In this document: positions 25,507 to 38,672 of the stretch, piece after piece
Position numbering within the stretch: position 1 is the stretch's first letter
How the letters are laid out: every line of letters starts with the position of its first letter
Notes under the pieces: model-generated
Told to the model about the DNA's origin: nothing
Database searches by the model: none
The model's input: the letters and a program-made list of their open reading frames with translations, nothing else
Made by a program: the position numbers and the translations under genes
NCBI RefSeq assembly: GCF_901709675.1
Contig: NC_051107.1
Coordinates: 5,644,001 to 5,708,000 of the forward strand
Length of the DNA stretch: 64,000 nucleotides
Source: Syngnathus acus
Taxonomy: Eukaryota > Chordata > Actinopteri > Syngnathiformes > Syngnathidae
Direction: 5' to 3'

Positions 25507-27126
25507 ATATATATATAAAACATTTGATGTATTATTGCCATTCTTAAAATACATCAATGAGTTAGAAGAAGCAAAAAGGCTGACTAAATGTGCTCTCATT
25601 GTATCCCAAAGTGAATTTATATTTTTAATACAAACCTTATTACGGATCACGGCATGCGTGGATGTTATCAGGCCGATGTCGCTGAGGGTGGACTGTGTGT
25701 GAGTGTGTGTGCAGGCAGTGGATGCAGGTGGAGCAGCTCATGCAGGCTGAATGGGGGCTGCTGGTGGCACAGCAGATAAACAAGTCATGAGCTGGGAATA
25801 ATCCCCTCAGCGGGGATTGACACCCGCCTGTTGACAACTTTTCTTGTCCTCAGTTTCAGCCTGAGTGAAGTGGATACTGTCACTACTTGAACTTTTTAAT
25901 TGGACTTTGGACTCTAATTCAACACACACACAGACGTGCGTTTGAATATGTGTGTGAGAGTGTGTGAGTAGGGTAAGAGGTATGTGTTGATGTGCCATGC
26001 GATGCCTGTGAATCACTCGTAATGTTTTTCTGGCTGCGTGTCTCGCGGGCCTTCGTGTCAGTACACGCCAGCTCTTGCTCCCCCTCTTCCCAAACACATT
26101 TTTGTGTCGCGTTAACGACCGATTAAATGTACGCTTGACACTTCTGACCTGTTTGTTGAAGCCATTTTCTAATTGTGAGACAGCACAATTGAGGGTGAAT
26201 GGAATTATTGTTTTCATGTCCACTGGTAGGCATTTGTTTCCGCAGTATAATTTGTCATTTGGGGTACGATGCCTCAGGAAGACCCCAAGGATCCGTCCCG
26301 AGTACCCTAATGTTTTGTGTTAGCTAATCTTGAGATAATGTTGAAGTGAAAGGTGTCGACATGGTGGTATTGACACAGGTGCTGTCGGCTCCGCTAGCGC
26401 GTCACCTGTAATTTCTTCAGCCAGCCTCTCGATGTGATGTTGGCTCATCTTTTGAAAAAATGTGTGTGTGAGTGGGCATATGACATCAGGCCCTTGAGTA
26501 ATAATAATCAGCGAGTGTCTCAATGTCAACATGGGCCCTCCCTGTTCTGGCTTGCTCTCATGCTACTGAAGCATTCCTGATGCGCGTGTGTCGGCATGCA
26601 TGCGTGTGTGTGTGTTTCGGTGTAATTAAGTAGCGCGTGGTCGCTCCCTGGAGGGAGGAGGCACCTCAGCGGGGTATTTTTAGGCTACCAGGCCTTCTCT
26701 CCTTCGCCTCAATCTTCTCCTTTGCCCTGGGAGCCAATCCCTGCTGACGGGATAATTCCCAGCACATGACTTGCTGATCCATTTCAAGGAGAAAGATTTG
26801 ATTTGGCTAAGATGACCAGGAAAATACTGAACATTGTCTCACAGAAGACAATCGATATATCAATATTACCATTATTATTTCGGTCAAAAGAAACAACAAT
26901 AAACTTGACAGCATGTCTGCAGGGAGCTGCCACGGGGCTAACGACGACGCAAGAATGCTGACGGGACAAAAGGCCATAACTGGCTCGTACGGCAGCACAA
27001 GCGACCCATTGTGCGCTTTTCGGCCGGTCGGCCGGCATGCAGCGACGCACAAACCACAGCAAGGCACCTCGTGGCCGCTGCGACCACGTCAAAGTGTCCT
27101 TGAGCGAGACGCGCTAAAGAAGTGAC

Positions 27127-27148
27127 AGCTCAGCTCAGCTCAGCTCAG
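27127..27148 (+). repeat. AGCTC pentanucleotide repeat
   Basis: Four to five head-to-tail copies of the unit AGCTC (CAGCT in another phase). Short simple repeat. Confidence 0.8.
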
Positions 27149-27912
27149 AGAGAAAGAAGGTCCTTGGCTCAGTTGAGTTGTTGTGTCTTCACACCAAGGA
27201 CGATTCCCAGCGCAGGGATTGCCTCCTTCAACAAAACCCCACAACTCAATACAATCAAGAGGAGGCAGGAAACCCATCAAATAAAAACAATTGAAATGTT
27301 CACATCTAGGAAATTCCTAGGAAATCTCAATGACCTTAGCTATTTTTAGAACAAACCCGGCTATTCATGTGCAGAATTAATGCGATGGTTCCTGCACGCT
27401 CCTGAAAAATAATGCAGAGCTTCCGCTCACCTCCGGCCGTCAAACAGGTGAGCCAAGAATGCGTCGGCCAGTGGGCGGCCCAAACCCAAACAGCGCCGAC
27501 GGTCGACATTCTGCGGCGCCGTGCGAAGGCGGGCGGCCGGCTCGCCTGTTTTGGGAGCCGCACCGACGGCTCGACTCGGGCGCACGGGTGAGAACGTCAC
27601 GGCCGATAAGGATATTTTCCACAAAGCTGTGTGAAGAATTTCAAGGTCTGCGGGAAAACAAGATTAACAACCCAATAACAAAAAAACAACACGCAAGGCG
27701 AGAGAATCGGGAAAATTGGGTGACCAAAATTTGTCAGGTGGCTTCAATGTTGTTGTCAAGAAGAAAAAAAAAAACACAAGGTGCGTTGATAATTGTATTA
27801 TCGTTGCATTGAAAAAGCCATCGGCGGTGGCAAACAGCGCGCGTTTCCGTGGTGACGGGATGCTACAAAAAGCATACAGGCAAAAACTATCATAAAGCTG
27901 AAAATAATTGCC

Positions 27913-27922
27913 GTCACGTGAC
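27913..27922. promoter_or_regulatory. perfect CLEAR / E-box palindrome
   Basis: GTCACGTGAC is the full 10-bp palindrome recognised by TFEB/TFE3 (CLEAR element) and, as an E-box, by USF and MITF. It lies about 430 bp beyond the ntn4 stop, so its target gene is unclear. Confidence 0.35.
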
Positions 27923-28349
27923 AGGAACAATAATCGATACACAAATAACACTGTACAAAGAAAGGAAGATCGGGCTCGTGCTTAAACGTCCTCGTTCGAT
28001 TGGCATTCGGGCTTATACATTCACGTTTGGGGGGGGGCGAGCGGGCGCCATTTCCGCACGGGCGGCGGCGCGCACCTGCAACGACTGACTGGCAAGGACT
28101 CAACCACCTGTCGTGGCTTTTATGGCTTCTTCTCTCTCACTCGACACACTCGAATGTGTGCATGCATCTTTGAGCGTCCGTGTTCCGTTCCAGTCCATCT
28201 TGCTGGTTAAAGTGCGCGGAGAGTTTTTTTTTTTTTTCCTCCCCCTCCATCATCAATCCAGGTAACGAGGTCAAAACGATAATCCGAGTTTGAATAATCC
28301 GGGCGCGGAGGTCGTCTCCGGGGGAAAACGTCTGCGGCGTGTGTCTCGT

Positions 28350-31300
28350 CTACCAGTTGCAGTCCTTCTTGAGCAGCGCCAGCACTTTGCGGCCCAAAGT
28401 AGCCGTCCAGGGCTTGACGAAGCTCTTCATGTTGACCAGCAGGTGGCCCCGCTTACGGTCGGCGTGACCCGCCACCAGGTACTCCACACCTGACATTCAA
28501 GAAAAATCAACATATTGGGCAAAACAAGCCCCACCCCCTTAGCCTGCTAGCTTGCGACCTGACCTGGGTTGAGGATGGGGCAGGTGCAGCCTCTGGCCGT
28601 CCACGACTCGGGGTAGAGCGTGACGCGGCCTCGCTGGAGCTTCACCTTCTGACTCAGCACCTTCTGGACCTTCACCTCCACCTCGGCGTGCGAGCCCTTG
28701 TCGTGGGCCGACAGCACCTTCGCCTTCAGAACTGAAAGACGCACACAATTATTCGTAGCGTAACGATAAAAAAGAAAAATGATTTCTCCCCAATTTTAGT
28801 GAACCAAAAATGAGAGATGATGTCATCCAAACGTCAGTGTGCATATAATGGCTCACCGTAGGCGTAGTTCATGGTGCAGAACAGTTTGCTGTTGGTCAGC
28901 GGCTGCTCTTTGCACTCGCACTTCTCTGCGGGGGGCAATCACAGCACCCGTTATTGCATGTATGTGTGTGTGTGTGTCGTCTTCATTCCTAGTGTGTGTC
29001 CTCTGAGGAATGTGCCTACGCAAGCTAGCGGTGGGGTCTGACTCATGGGACACGCACACGCAAATCATTGTTCCGTGTCTGATTTTCATAAGTGGACACG
29101 CACCCGAGTAGTGGAGGGCAGAGAAGAGCTCGTCCACTCTGAAGATCCTCACGGGCTCGCTGGAGTTTCCCTCCAAGTTGTACAAGTCCGACCTGCAACA
29201 CAGCGGGCGGCAGTTTCGGTCAAAAGTATTGGGACGTTGGGGAAATCGGCGGCGGCTTTGTGCAAATGAAGCTGGAGCGGGCGTCCGAATACTTTTGGGC
29301 TCACCCCAGCACGCAGTCGCCCGTCAAGGGGTCGCAGTCCCCGGCGCAGTCGCACGGCCGGCAGCCGTACGGGTGGAAGCCCCAGTAGCCCGGCAGGCAC
29401 CTGTCGCAGTGGGCGCCGCCCACGCCGGGCTTGCACACGCACTCGCCGCTGGTCGGGTCGCACGGCGCCGAGCCCACAGGGTGACAGCTGCACGCTGGAA
29501 GCAAAAGATCTCCATAGGTTTGTACGTGATGGCAAGTCCAAAGACTCGCTTCCTGTCCTCCGCTGGCTGCCCCTCCCATGGCTGTTTCGGTGTGTACCAG
29601 CTTGCGTGGCGGCGCATGACGAGATTGTTTTCTTTACCCCCCGCCGACTCTGGTATGATCAAAATGTTCTTCGCCAAGGAGGGAAATTGTCGGAGGATTG
29701 CGCCAGCTCCATCTTTTCGATCCTCAGCCGCACGCGGGCCCCTCGTCTGGGACCTTTCATTAGGTACGCCTGCCGTGCGCTGCCGCTCATCGTTTTGAGC
29801 TGAAGATTCAAAATCTATTGTTGTCACGCATATTATTTGTGTAGGTACTTTAGGTAAATACTTTGGAGGCGGCTTGGTTACCGTGGTTACAGAGCAGCAA
29901 ATTGATTGCGGGTAAACATGGCGTGTTTTGAGACGGTCTGGTGCATTTTGACAGTTGCTTTTGCACACGCGGGCGGCCGGGCGTACCTGCGGGGTTGAGC
30001 TCACGACGACGGTCACATCTGACAGATAATCGCTGGCGAGAATGTAGCCAGCGCCGCGTGTTGACAGATGACTATCTGGTGTTTACTCAACGCTCGTCTG
30101 ATTGGCGGAGGCCCAGCAGCGCGCCGCTCCCATTTGGGACATTTTGCTGTCTCAACTAGTCGAGCGATTCGTGACCTTCCCGCAAGGATGTGACATCATC
30201 GCTTATTTGTCCTTGACCCCATCTAATCCCTTTTTAATCAAACTGAGTGTGTGTGTGTGTCTTACGCTTGCAAGAGTCAGGGGCCGCGTGGGGGCGTCCG
30301 GGGTCCCGGAAGAAACCGGCCCTGCAGTTCTGACACTGGCGCCCCTCGGTGTTGTGCAGACAGTCGCACACGCCGCCGCTGCGCTGGCCCGAGTCCCGCC
30401 ACGCCGACCAATCAAAATGGCAGCTGTGAGCGTGGCCGTTACACTTGCACTCTGCCGGAAAGAGACAATGCCCGCCAGGACGCCGTCATAACAAGATTCA
30501 AAACAATAAGACTTGATCGTTATAGCTACGGTTGCTATTTACGTTAGCTAATTGACAAGCAGCGTTGCTGGGCAACCACACTTTAAGCGTCACGCTTGTA
30601 CCTTACCAATATGGCTGCCCAACACGCGCATGCTTGTCCACTAGGTGGCAGATTTTTGCACAGTCGAGTAAATTGATAGGAGCTCACATAAAAAAATACT
30701 TTGGAGACAATTTTGTTCGGTTTGAATGTATAAAACATCGGAAGCTTGCGAATGGCGTGCCGGGCGCCCAAATCGGTAAGGAAGGAGAAATGCGTGGGCA
30801 CTCACTGCGACACTCGTGCGGCGCCCCCGTCAGGCCGTCGGCGGGCTGCCAGGGTCGGTCGTTGTAGAGCGCGGCGCAGCGCTCGCAGTGGTCGCCGGCC
30901 GTGTTGTGTCGACACACGCACTTGCCGTGCACCTGCCGCACACATCGCCACGCGGTTAGCCACACATTTCATATTCCAAAATGTCAGAGGGATGGCCAGA
31001 CGCTTCTTCTTTTCCGTCTTCTTCACCTCTAATAACTTCCCGAATATTCTCCCGCTCCATCGCTTTCTCTGGCCGTCTGAAATGAGTGAATGCGGATTGA
31101 TTGTTTGGCTTCATCACTGGAAACAATAAAAGTGGGGCTTGGGTCTGAAAGGCCTGTGTGCACGCGTGTGCGTGCACGCGTGTGTGTGCGTGCATGAGGA
31201 GAGTGCAAGTATGCAGCACAGAGAGCACAATAACAATCTCCTTGTCATTCCTGAGTGCTGGAATGCCATGTATGCTGGATAATGATTGAATGGGGGGAGG

Positions 31301-34300
31301 GAGGGGAGGGAGGGGAGGGAGGGGGGGGCAAGGCATCTGAGGAAGCTCTTTATTTGTTTGCGTTGCACCGTGCCATTGCTATGTGGGACAGACGCTGGGT
31401 TATACAACACGCTACATGCCAACACAAAGTATGTTTGCTAAACTCCAACATTGTTTCCCACGGTGTGTGTACGTGCCTGTGTGTGCATGTGTGTGCATGT
31501 GTGTGAGACATGTCGCCAACTTGAGCCCAACACGTGACGGGCCCAACGTGTCCTCCAGCTGAACTGACCTCGGATCAGCCTGACACACACACACACACAC
31601 ACACAGTGGGAAAGGTGTTTTGTATGGAATGTACGCATCCCAAAGTCAGCAAGTTCAAGAGTGGCCTTAACTTTGAAAGAATTCAAAACAAATATTGATT
31701 CAAAACACTCTGTCAACTGTCAATCAAATACAACTTTTACGATTTGAAAAAATGGATATAGGGTGACGATAAGGCACTCTAATGCGGCGAACACACACAC
31801 AAGCTGTCAAGGTTACATAATTCATATTATTGGATGAGGCGGGCAAAAAAAAAAAAAAAGAGCAATTTGAAGAGTGAGCGGACGCAAGATTGGACCAATT
31901 AGTGTGTGTGTGTGTGTATGTGTGTGTGTGTGTCTGCTGTCCGGGGAACGTTATTATGAGCGCGTGTATGAGTGTTAGCTTTGTGGCTAACTAGCAGACG
32001 GTGTAATCACTCTGAACAGAGTTCCCTTCATCCAAACACTCACACACACATGCACTGTCTGGACTCTAATGACGCCAACACACACACTTGGCCAAACCAA
32101 AACACATTCTACACTTGTCATTTGGATGTGCGCTCCAAAGCCACCACAGGATATTACAGCGTGTTCCGTTCATTTCCCGGGACTTGGCCGGGTCAGAAGC
32201 AGAACCTGTCCCGGCTTAGCACTTAAGCCAACGCTGTGTCTTCAACTTAGCATTGATCCTCTACAGCAAGTCGAGCCCTCCCCCCCAACTCCAATCCTTC
32301 CCGACGTGACGCGTTCCCTCATCCGCCGACGAGCGCCGCTTATGTAAGCGTGTTTGTCCAAAAAGCTGTCCAGGTGCCGCTCGCTGGCTCGCCCGAACGT
32401 CCGCCCGCCCGCCCGCCCGCCCTTGAGAGAGGATTTGGTGTTCAAAGCTGCGGCGGCGCTGCGCAAATATTTGCAAGCAATATTGCAAACAAAGACGGCG
32501 TCGGAATCTCGCCCTGCAACGTTGCAAGAGCCCAGGCCAGCGAGAAAACAGCAAATGATTGCTATTGTTTTGGGTCGGCTCCCAAATTTTCTTTTGGGTG
32601 GAGCCGCATTCCAAATATCAGCCCCGTCCTCCATTTTGATTTCCCTACATGGCCCTGGATATCCTTCTCATGCATTCTTGGCAAGATTGTCCGCCAGTCG
32701 CTCAAAGCGGCAAAAAGGGAAAGTCCGCATTTGTCGCCACTCAAATGACCGCCGCACCCCTCCGACACGCTCAGTACGTTTTGTTTTTCAACATCGGCCG
32801 CCAACTGTAAAAGCAAACAAACGGCCGAGCTGTCTTGAGTGAAAAGAGGAAATAGCTAAACGTGTTTGCTTCCCACCGCTGATTGCGAAAGAGAAGATGG
32901 ATATGTGTGTGTGTGCGCGCGCGTGTGTGTGTGCGTGTGTGTGTACGTTCGCACCTTCATCAAGCCACCATTATGCGTGACAACCATGTCCGGCGGGGCC
33001 AAAAGATGAAAGCAAGCACAAAGAGTTGACTGGCTTGATGATGGGGGTCCATCATTAATCATAACCCCCCCCCCTGAACAAACATCGGCTTACCACGTGG
33101 TTGGTCCGATCCCGGACGGGCTGGTAGCCCGGCGCGGGCACGCACTGCTCGGCGTGCCCGTTGCAGAAGCAGCTGCCCTTGACCATCAGGTCGTAGATGG
33201 CGAAGTGGCGTGAGGGCGGAGTCTTGCTCGGCTCAGCGGCGTCTTTGGCCTGGCACGGGCACGGCTGGCGCTCCAGCAGCCGGATGCGCACGTTGGTCAC
33301 CCGCAGCTGCTGCTGGCCCTCCGGGCCGAACGGGTCCAGAGACTCCCACTTGGGGAGCGTCCGGTAGATCACCTGGGGGGGGAATAGAGAATTTCAAAGT
33401 CAATAAATCCATCAGACGGCGGTTGGAGAAACTTCTTGACACTCGTGCGTCGGCGTGCACGTTTTCACTTTGTTGGCACCTCGTTTGTTGTTTCGGCGCT
33501 CGAAACGTCCCGTCCGGTCGCCGTGACAACGATACCACGAGGGTGTCGGACAGTTGAAAATTGAAGATCCCCCTTTATTATGTCGCCATGGCGACGGCTG
33601 CCACTGGTAACCAACGCCCCGAAGAAAGTGTGTGTTTGCAGTGTGTCTCTGTCTCTTGACATTGTTTTGTGTGTGTGTGTATGTGTGTGTGCGCGCCTTC
33701 CCCTGATTGGTCAGCCTGGCGGGCTGCTAAAGTGCGATGGGAGGAGAGCGATTAATTTCCTGCTCGTTGCAAAAGTTGGCGGGGTTGCGGCATTGTGGTG
33801 CACGATTAAGGGAACGCCACAAACGAGGGGGACGAGGAGGGAGGGGCCAAGGCGGGGGGGAGGTATGGGGCGCTGGTCCGCGGGAGGGGACGGAGAGACA
33901 AAGACGGGGGACAGAGACGCGGACGCACATAACTCAGGGCGCCACAAAAGGATCGAGACAGCGCGTCCATCGCACAGCAACTGACACACAAAACGACACA
34001 ATTGCACAAGATGTTTTTTGAAGCGTTCAAACAGGGACCCAAATAACTTTTTCCTCCGACTGGACTAGTCTGAGGTTAGCCAAACAAGCCATCTGGACTC
34101 TGCCCGTCTGTCTAACCTAAACAGAACCTTTGCACCGTCTTAGCGTATTAATGATTAGCGCTCAGGGTGAGAACGTTTGACTGAGCGTGATCCATATCTA
34201 CACTGAAGCCTGAGGGAAGGAAGCGAGCGAGCGAGCGAGCGAGCGAGCGTGTGAGCAGGTTCACGGCGGGCCACTCGTAATCTTCCTCGCCCGAGTTCCG

Positions 34301-36372
34301 GCCGGCGAAAAAAGCGAGCAAGTCCGGCTTTGAGGCGGCTAATTCCATCAAAGCACGCTGGACTGTAACCTGGTAAACAAGCACAATGGGCATTAAAGGG
34401 AGGCGGGCGGGGGTTGAGAGTCGGGGAGGGCGTCTGGCCCATAACATCCGTCTGGGCCAACGGCAGGACTTCCTTCACGCAAGATATTTTGCCGAGCGTC
34501 GATACGGACGTACGCGTCGACCTCGGTTTCGCAACGCTCGCATTCTTGCGAGCGCCGACTGTAAATAATACAACGCAGGTGAAAAGCCGGCCGCCCGCTC
34601 GGGGCGTCTGAACTCGTCGCCCCTCGCCATCCATCACACCTCACGTCTTTATCAAATTCCCCGAAAGGCTCAGACGCGCTTTGAGGGAGCCGCCGGGGGG
34701 CCTTTCCGCTCATCGGATTACATTTCTATAACTCAAGGCATATCGATAACGGTCCGGGAGGGGTGGAGCGGGGGCGCCGCTATTGTCGATGCAATTCAAT
34801 AGCGGCAAAATCGAATTACACAACTTCAAGTAGCGGTTTTTGACACTTGCCTGGCACTTGTTTTGGCAGCGATTGCTCACCAAGAAGGTGCCAAGCATAT
34901 CGCTTCCATGGCCTCACGTCAACATGCGTGTCAGACTTAAGTAGGGGCAAAGATAGAAAAGAAATATTCTGCAAAAGCGGCGCTGCGCCTCACCTCTCCT
35001 CGGGTGCACGGGTAGGCCCCGGAGTACTTGGACGTGCAGGTGGCGCCGTCCCCTCCGCCGGACGTGACCGCCTTGCCCTCCGGGACGCCGAAAGCGGCGC
35101 TGCAGTTGCGGGCGTAGTACTGCAGAGTGCGCCACGTGCGGCCAAAGTCCTGCGAGCGCTCCAGCGTCATGGCGGCGGGCCGCGGCGAGCGGAAGACGGC
35201 GATGAGGTGCGTGAAGTAGAACTCGGCCTCCAGGTCCAGTTGCAGCGTCTCCGAGTCGGCGCCCTCCGCCGACTGCCACCAGGTGTCGGGGTGGCGGAAG
35301 GACGAGTCGGACATGGCGCCCGCCAAGTGCGACAGGTGGGGCAGGGCGGCGTTGCACTTGCCGCACTTGGCGGGGCCGCACGCCAGGCCCGGCTCGGCGT
35401 AGGCGCAGTACGGCTCGGTGCCGTTGTTGCCGCACGCGCTCTGGGTCAGGACGCGGCGGCCCAGCGCCAGGTTGCCCATGCGGGGGTTGCAGGCGCGGCT
35501 CTCGCAGCGCGGGGCCACGCCCGCTCGCGACATTGCCTCCGGCGCTGCGCCTAGGAAAAAAAACAACAACATTTGAGCCCACACACAACTTTTTGGACTC
35601 GAAGAAAGGATGGAAACTTCTGAAATGTGAATGACGTAATTGATCAAACGGCGGCCCAGCCCGTAAATCCAAAAAGTCGAGGAGGTCGGAAACGTGACGC
35701 AAAAAGGGGATAATGGCGCCATTGTGCACCTGCCGGCCGTGACGCCGATGGAGTTTGGCAGCCGGCGGCGTTGGGACGCCTTGCTTCCGACGAGCCCTCG
35801 GGGTGGCCGCTCCCGTTTGGTGCCCCTTTATGTGCGTCAGCCGCTCCACACGTTGGCCCGTTATGGCAAATGAGGCCCGGGCGGGCCGGGGAGCTGTCAG
35901 GGGCCGTGTTTTGCCTTCAACAGGAGCCGCCGGCAAATTATGTAACCGTCTGCAGGTGGGGAGAGGTCAGCCGAGGAACGCATTGTGCTGGTCGCCGGGG
36001 GGCAAATTAGGAGCATTGTGGAGCCGGCCGGCGGCATCTTTTCAGACTTTCAACCACGACGCTCCAGCGCATTCGATGCAGCGAATTAAGCTTGCGATTA
36101 ACAACGATGAGGTGGCCCATGTTATTGCACAACAAAAGGTTGAACACGGCGATTATGTACGAGGAACATTTTCAGGGAACATTTGGAACTCTCGTCGTGT
36201 TTGACTTGATTCCGAATCCGAGGAAATGAACAACAGTCAAAGTCGAACATGTTTACCGTGTACATTGCTGAATCATGTTATGGTCACAGCAGAAGTGAAA
36301 CATTGAACACTGACCTGCACCTGACAACACAGCCACGCTCAGCAGCAGCAGCAGCACAAACGGCAACGGCAT
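28350..36372 (-). CDS. ntn4: netrin-4
   Basis: Secreted basement-membrane protein of laminin-beta-like descent; in other vertebrates netrin-4 binds the laminin gamma-1 LN domain and weakens the laminin network, and it acts in angiogenesis and neurite growth. Ten coding exons in frame: 36372-36315, 35550-34994, 33372-33094, 30932-30806, 30451-30266, 29494-29305, 29192-29104, 28925-28857, 28731-28564, 28489-28350; 620 aa (human 628). Order: signal peptide (1-19, poly-Leu core), LN domain (about 25-275, with [13 protein letters not shown]), three and a half LE modules (277-465), a short linker, and a C-terminal netrin (NTR/C345C) domain (about 505-620, with [16 protein letters not shown] and an end in KDCNW). 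The laminin domain IV and coiled coil are absent, as in all netrins. Introns 1 to 3 total about 4.5 kb and hold microsatellites and X-box-like sites. The start has a clean signal peptide. Confidence 0.95.
30638..30651 (+). promoter_or_regulatory. CTCF-like core in ntn4 intron
   Basis: CCACTAGGTGGCAG agrees with the CTCF core. It lies in the intron between the fourth and fifth coding exons. Motif match only. Confidence 0.35.
31291..31328 (+). repeat. (GGGA)n G-rich tract
   Basis: Repeated GGGAGGG units give at least six runs of three or more G within 38 bp, enough for an intramolecular G-quadruplex on the plus strand. The ntn4 transcript (minus strand) would carry the C-rich complement. Confidence 0.85.
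31583..31604. repeat. (AC)n microsatellite
   Basis: Eleven AC units in ntn4 intron 3. A related interrupted (TG)n lies at 31902-31933 in the same intron. Confidence 0.9.
32401..32422. repeat. (CCGC)n microsatellite
   Basis: About five CCGC units in ntn4 intron 3, in a locally GC-rich block. Confidence 0.85.
33517..33595. promoter_or_regulatory. paired RFX X-box-like palindromes in ntn4 intron 2
   Basis: Two strict matches to GTYRCCNTGRYRAC: GTCGCCGTGACAAC at 33517-33530 and the perfect palindrome GTCGCCATGGCGAC at 33582-33595, centres 65 bp apart. They lie about 150-220 bp inside the intron that precedes the third coding exon. Confidence 0.55.
34222..34249. repeat. (GCGA)n microsatellite
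   Basis: Six to seven AGCG/GCGA units in ntn4 intron 2. Confidence 0.85.
34535..34554. repeat. perfect 8-bp stem hairpin
   Basis: CGCTCGCA and TGCGAGCG are exact reverse complements separated by TTCT. A CG-rich near-palindrome (GTACGCGTCGAC area, 34505-34521) lies just before it. In ntn4 intron 2; function unknown. Confidence 0.6.
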
Positions 36373-38005
36373 GTTGACTCCACTCCGAGGTAATCCACCA
36401 AGAGGCGCGCCAAAGGCAGGAGGAGATGTTCTGCACCCAAAAAATAACCCAAAAACGGCGTGCTTTCAAATCTGGTGCGGCCTCTGTCTGTCACTCAGCT
36501 GAGGCGAAGGTGCACGGCAGAGCAGGGGGAGGAGGAGGTGGCAGAGTGTGGCGGGAGGAGGAAGCATGATCTTGTGAGGAAGAGCGCCGAGGAGGAGGAC
36601 GAGCAAAAGTCCAGCTCGTGTGCGGCCGCTCGGCAACCTGCAGCGTCTTTCATTTCCACGCGCAGCGCTTCGTCCCGCCAGTCCAACTGAGGACACACAC
36701 ACACACACACACTCACACGTAGTGTGAGGAAGCCCGGCTCCTCCTCCTCCTCCGCTCTTGCACTTCACTTAAAGGAACATTCCGGAATGGGATGGAGCTC
36801 TCACACATCCAGAGTACCTGAAAAAGTATATATTTTTGAAAACCATACAGTTGCTTCACCTGCACAATATTGATTAGGTACATCTTTACATGAATGCTGT
36901 GATGGATGGTCCTGAGTGGTGTTCCTAATATTTTGGCCATCCAATTGAGCCTTTAGTATGCATAGTACATAAAAAATGGTGTCATCCAACTTAAGCATTT
37001 TTATCTTTATAAAGGCAAAGGATTAGATTTTGGGTACCTAAAGTAGTGTCCAATCAGTGTGAGCTATGAAAAAGGGAAACTGGCGCTCTCTGGTGGCTAC
37101 AAATGGTACCTCATGTTAAAAAAGATTTCTCCATCTCTTCCCGTCTGGGTCATGCTCCAGTGGACACAGGATGTCTCTCTGGCTTGTGGGTCTGCTGCAA
37201 AAATCTCCCAAGTTGGGTAGCCCCAACTCGTCTTAGAATAGCTGTCGACACATCATGGTCACCACGCCTTCGCCGCTGATGGACATGGCGCTTATTAACG
37301 AGTCAGAAGGTGATGTAAGAGCAGCAGTATTCCAAAAATGCGTTAACAACTGCAGGGGAGCTTGATCTATGAGAGAAAAGCACACATTTTAGCGGGTAAA
37401 AAAAAGATCAGGTTTCAACTTGCCACATGGCTCAGCAACGCTTGGCTGCGTAAAACACCATCAGACATTTTAGCACTAGCAGAAAAAAGGTGCCCAGACA
37501 CCACGACCTCAATATGACAATCATTTCTCGTCTTGCTCTATTTGCCAAGTGGATTTCAAACAAATTGTAAAAAAATGTCTTTTACATAACATTTATTGTC
37601 AAAGACAAAAGACAGTATTTTGGTGACTTTTGAAAGAATGTTATTGGAACGATGGAGTGAAATATGTATTAACGCCCAAATTGTATGGCTAATAATAATT
37701 TAAGCCTTCTTTTTGCTCTCTTTCCTACAGTATATTAAAAGTACTGTGGAAATGTAAAATATAAAATGAGCATTAATATAGTGAAAGCATTGATGAAATA
37801 TTTTTAAATCATTTCTTTTCAAGATGTAATACGGCATTCCAGCCAATGGGTGGCAGTATAAGAAAAACCACGACTCCACGGAGGTCAATATTTAGTACTT
37901 CCGGTTTGGCGGGCAGAGCGTGTGTGCGCGCTTCCGAACGCTATTGTGACGACAAGCTAGTTACCAAACTCCAGCTACTACGTTACATACATCTAACAAT
38001 TCGAA
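36373..38005. promoter_or_regulatory. divergent ntn4 / snrpf intergenic region
   Basis: The ntn4 5' side is GC- and purine-rich (36480-36700), followed by a (CA)n tract at 36691-36714. The middle is AT-rich with CTCF-like cores at 37082-37096 (minus strand CCACCAGAGAGCGCC) and about 37843-37856. The snrpf side has GGTCAATATTTAGTACTTCCGG, including an ETS-type CTTCCGG at about 37899. No TATA box stands out. No coding exon seen. Confidence 0.5.

Positions 38006-38672
<667 letters not shown>

Larger units (their letters stand above)
20644..28349. other. gene-poor gap between tmcc3 and ntn4
   Basis: 7.7 kb without a convincing coding gene. The left edge (about 20644-21000) is a GC-rich tmcc3 promoter and 5' UTR region. 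A block around 22930-23060 contains ATATGCTAAT and several TAAT cores and looks like homeobox/POU-type enhancer sequence. A perfect MEF2-type CTATTTTTAG lies at 27340-27349. The right edge (27400-28100) is GC-rich. Microsatellites and X-box-like sites are listed separately. Human orthologues of the flanking genes have NDUFA12, NR2C1, FGD6, VEZT, METAP2 and USP44 between them; none of those proteins is recognisable here. Confidence 0.6.

Noticed and set aside
25429-25702. Open frames across the (TA)n tract
   Set aside because: Tyr-Ile repeats encoded by the microsatellite.
32354-32842. 162-codon open frame in ntn4 intron 3
   Set aside because: GC-rich with a CCGC microsatellite at its start; composition explains the open frame, and there is no domain signature.
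34914-35936. 340-codon minus-strand open frame
   Set aside because: Shifted frame over the GC-rich ntn4 LN exon; the frame 34994-35550 gives the conserved LN sequence.
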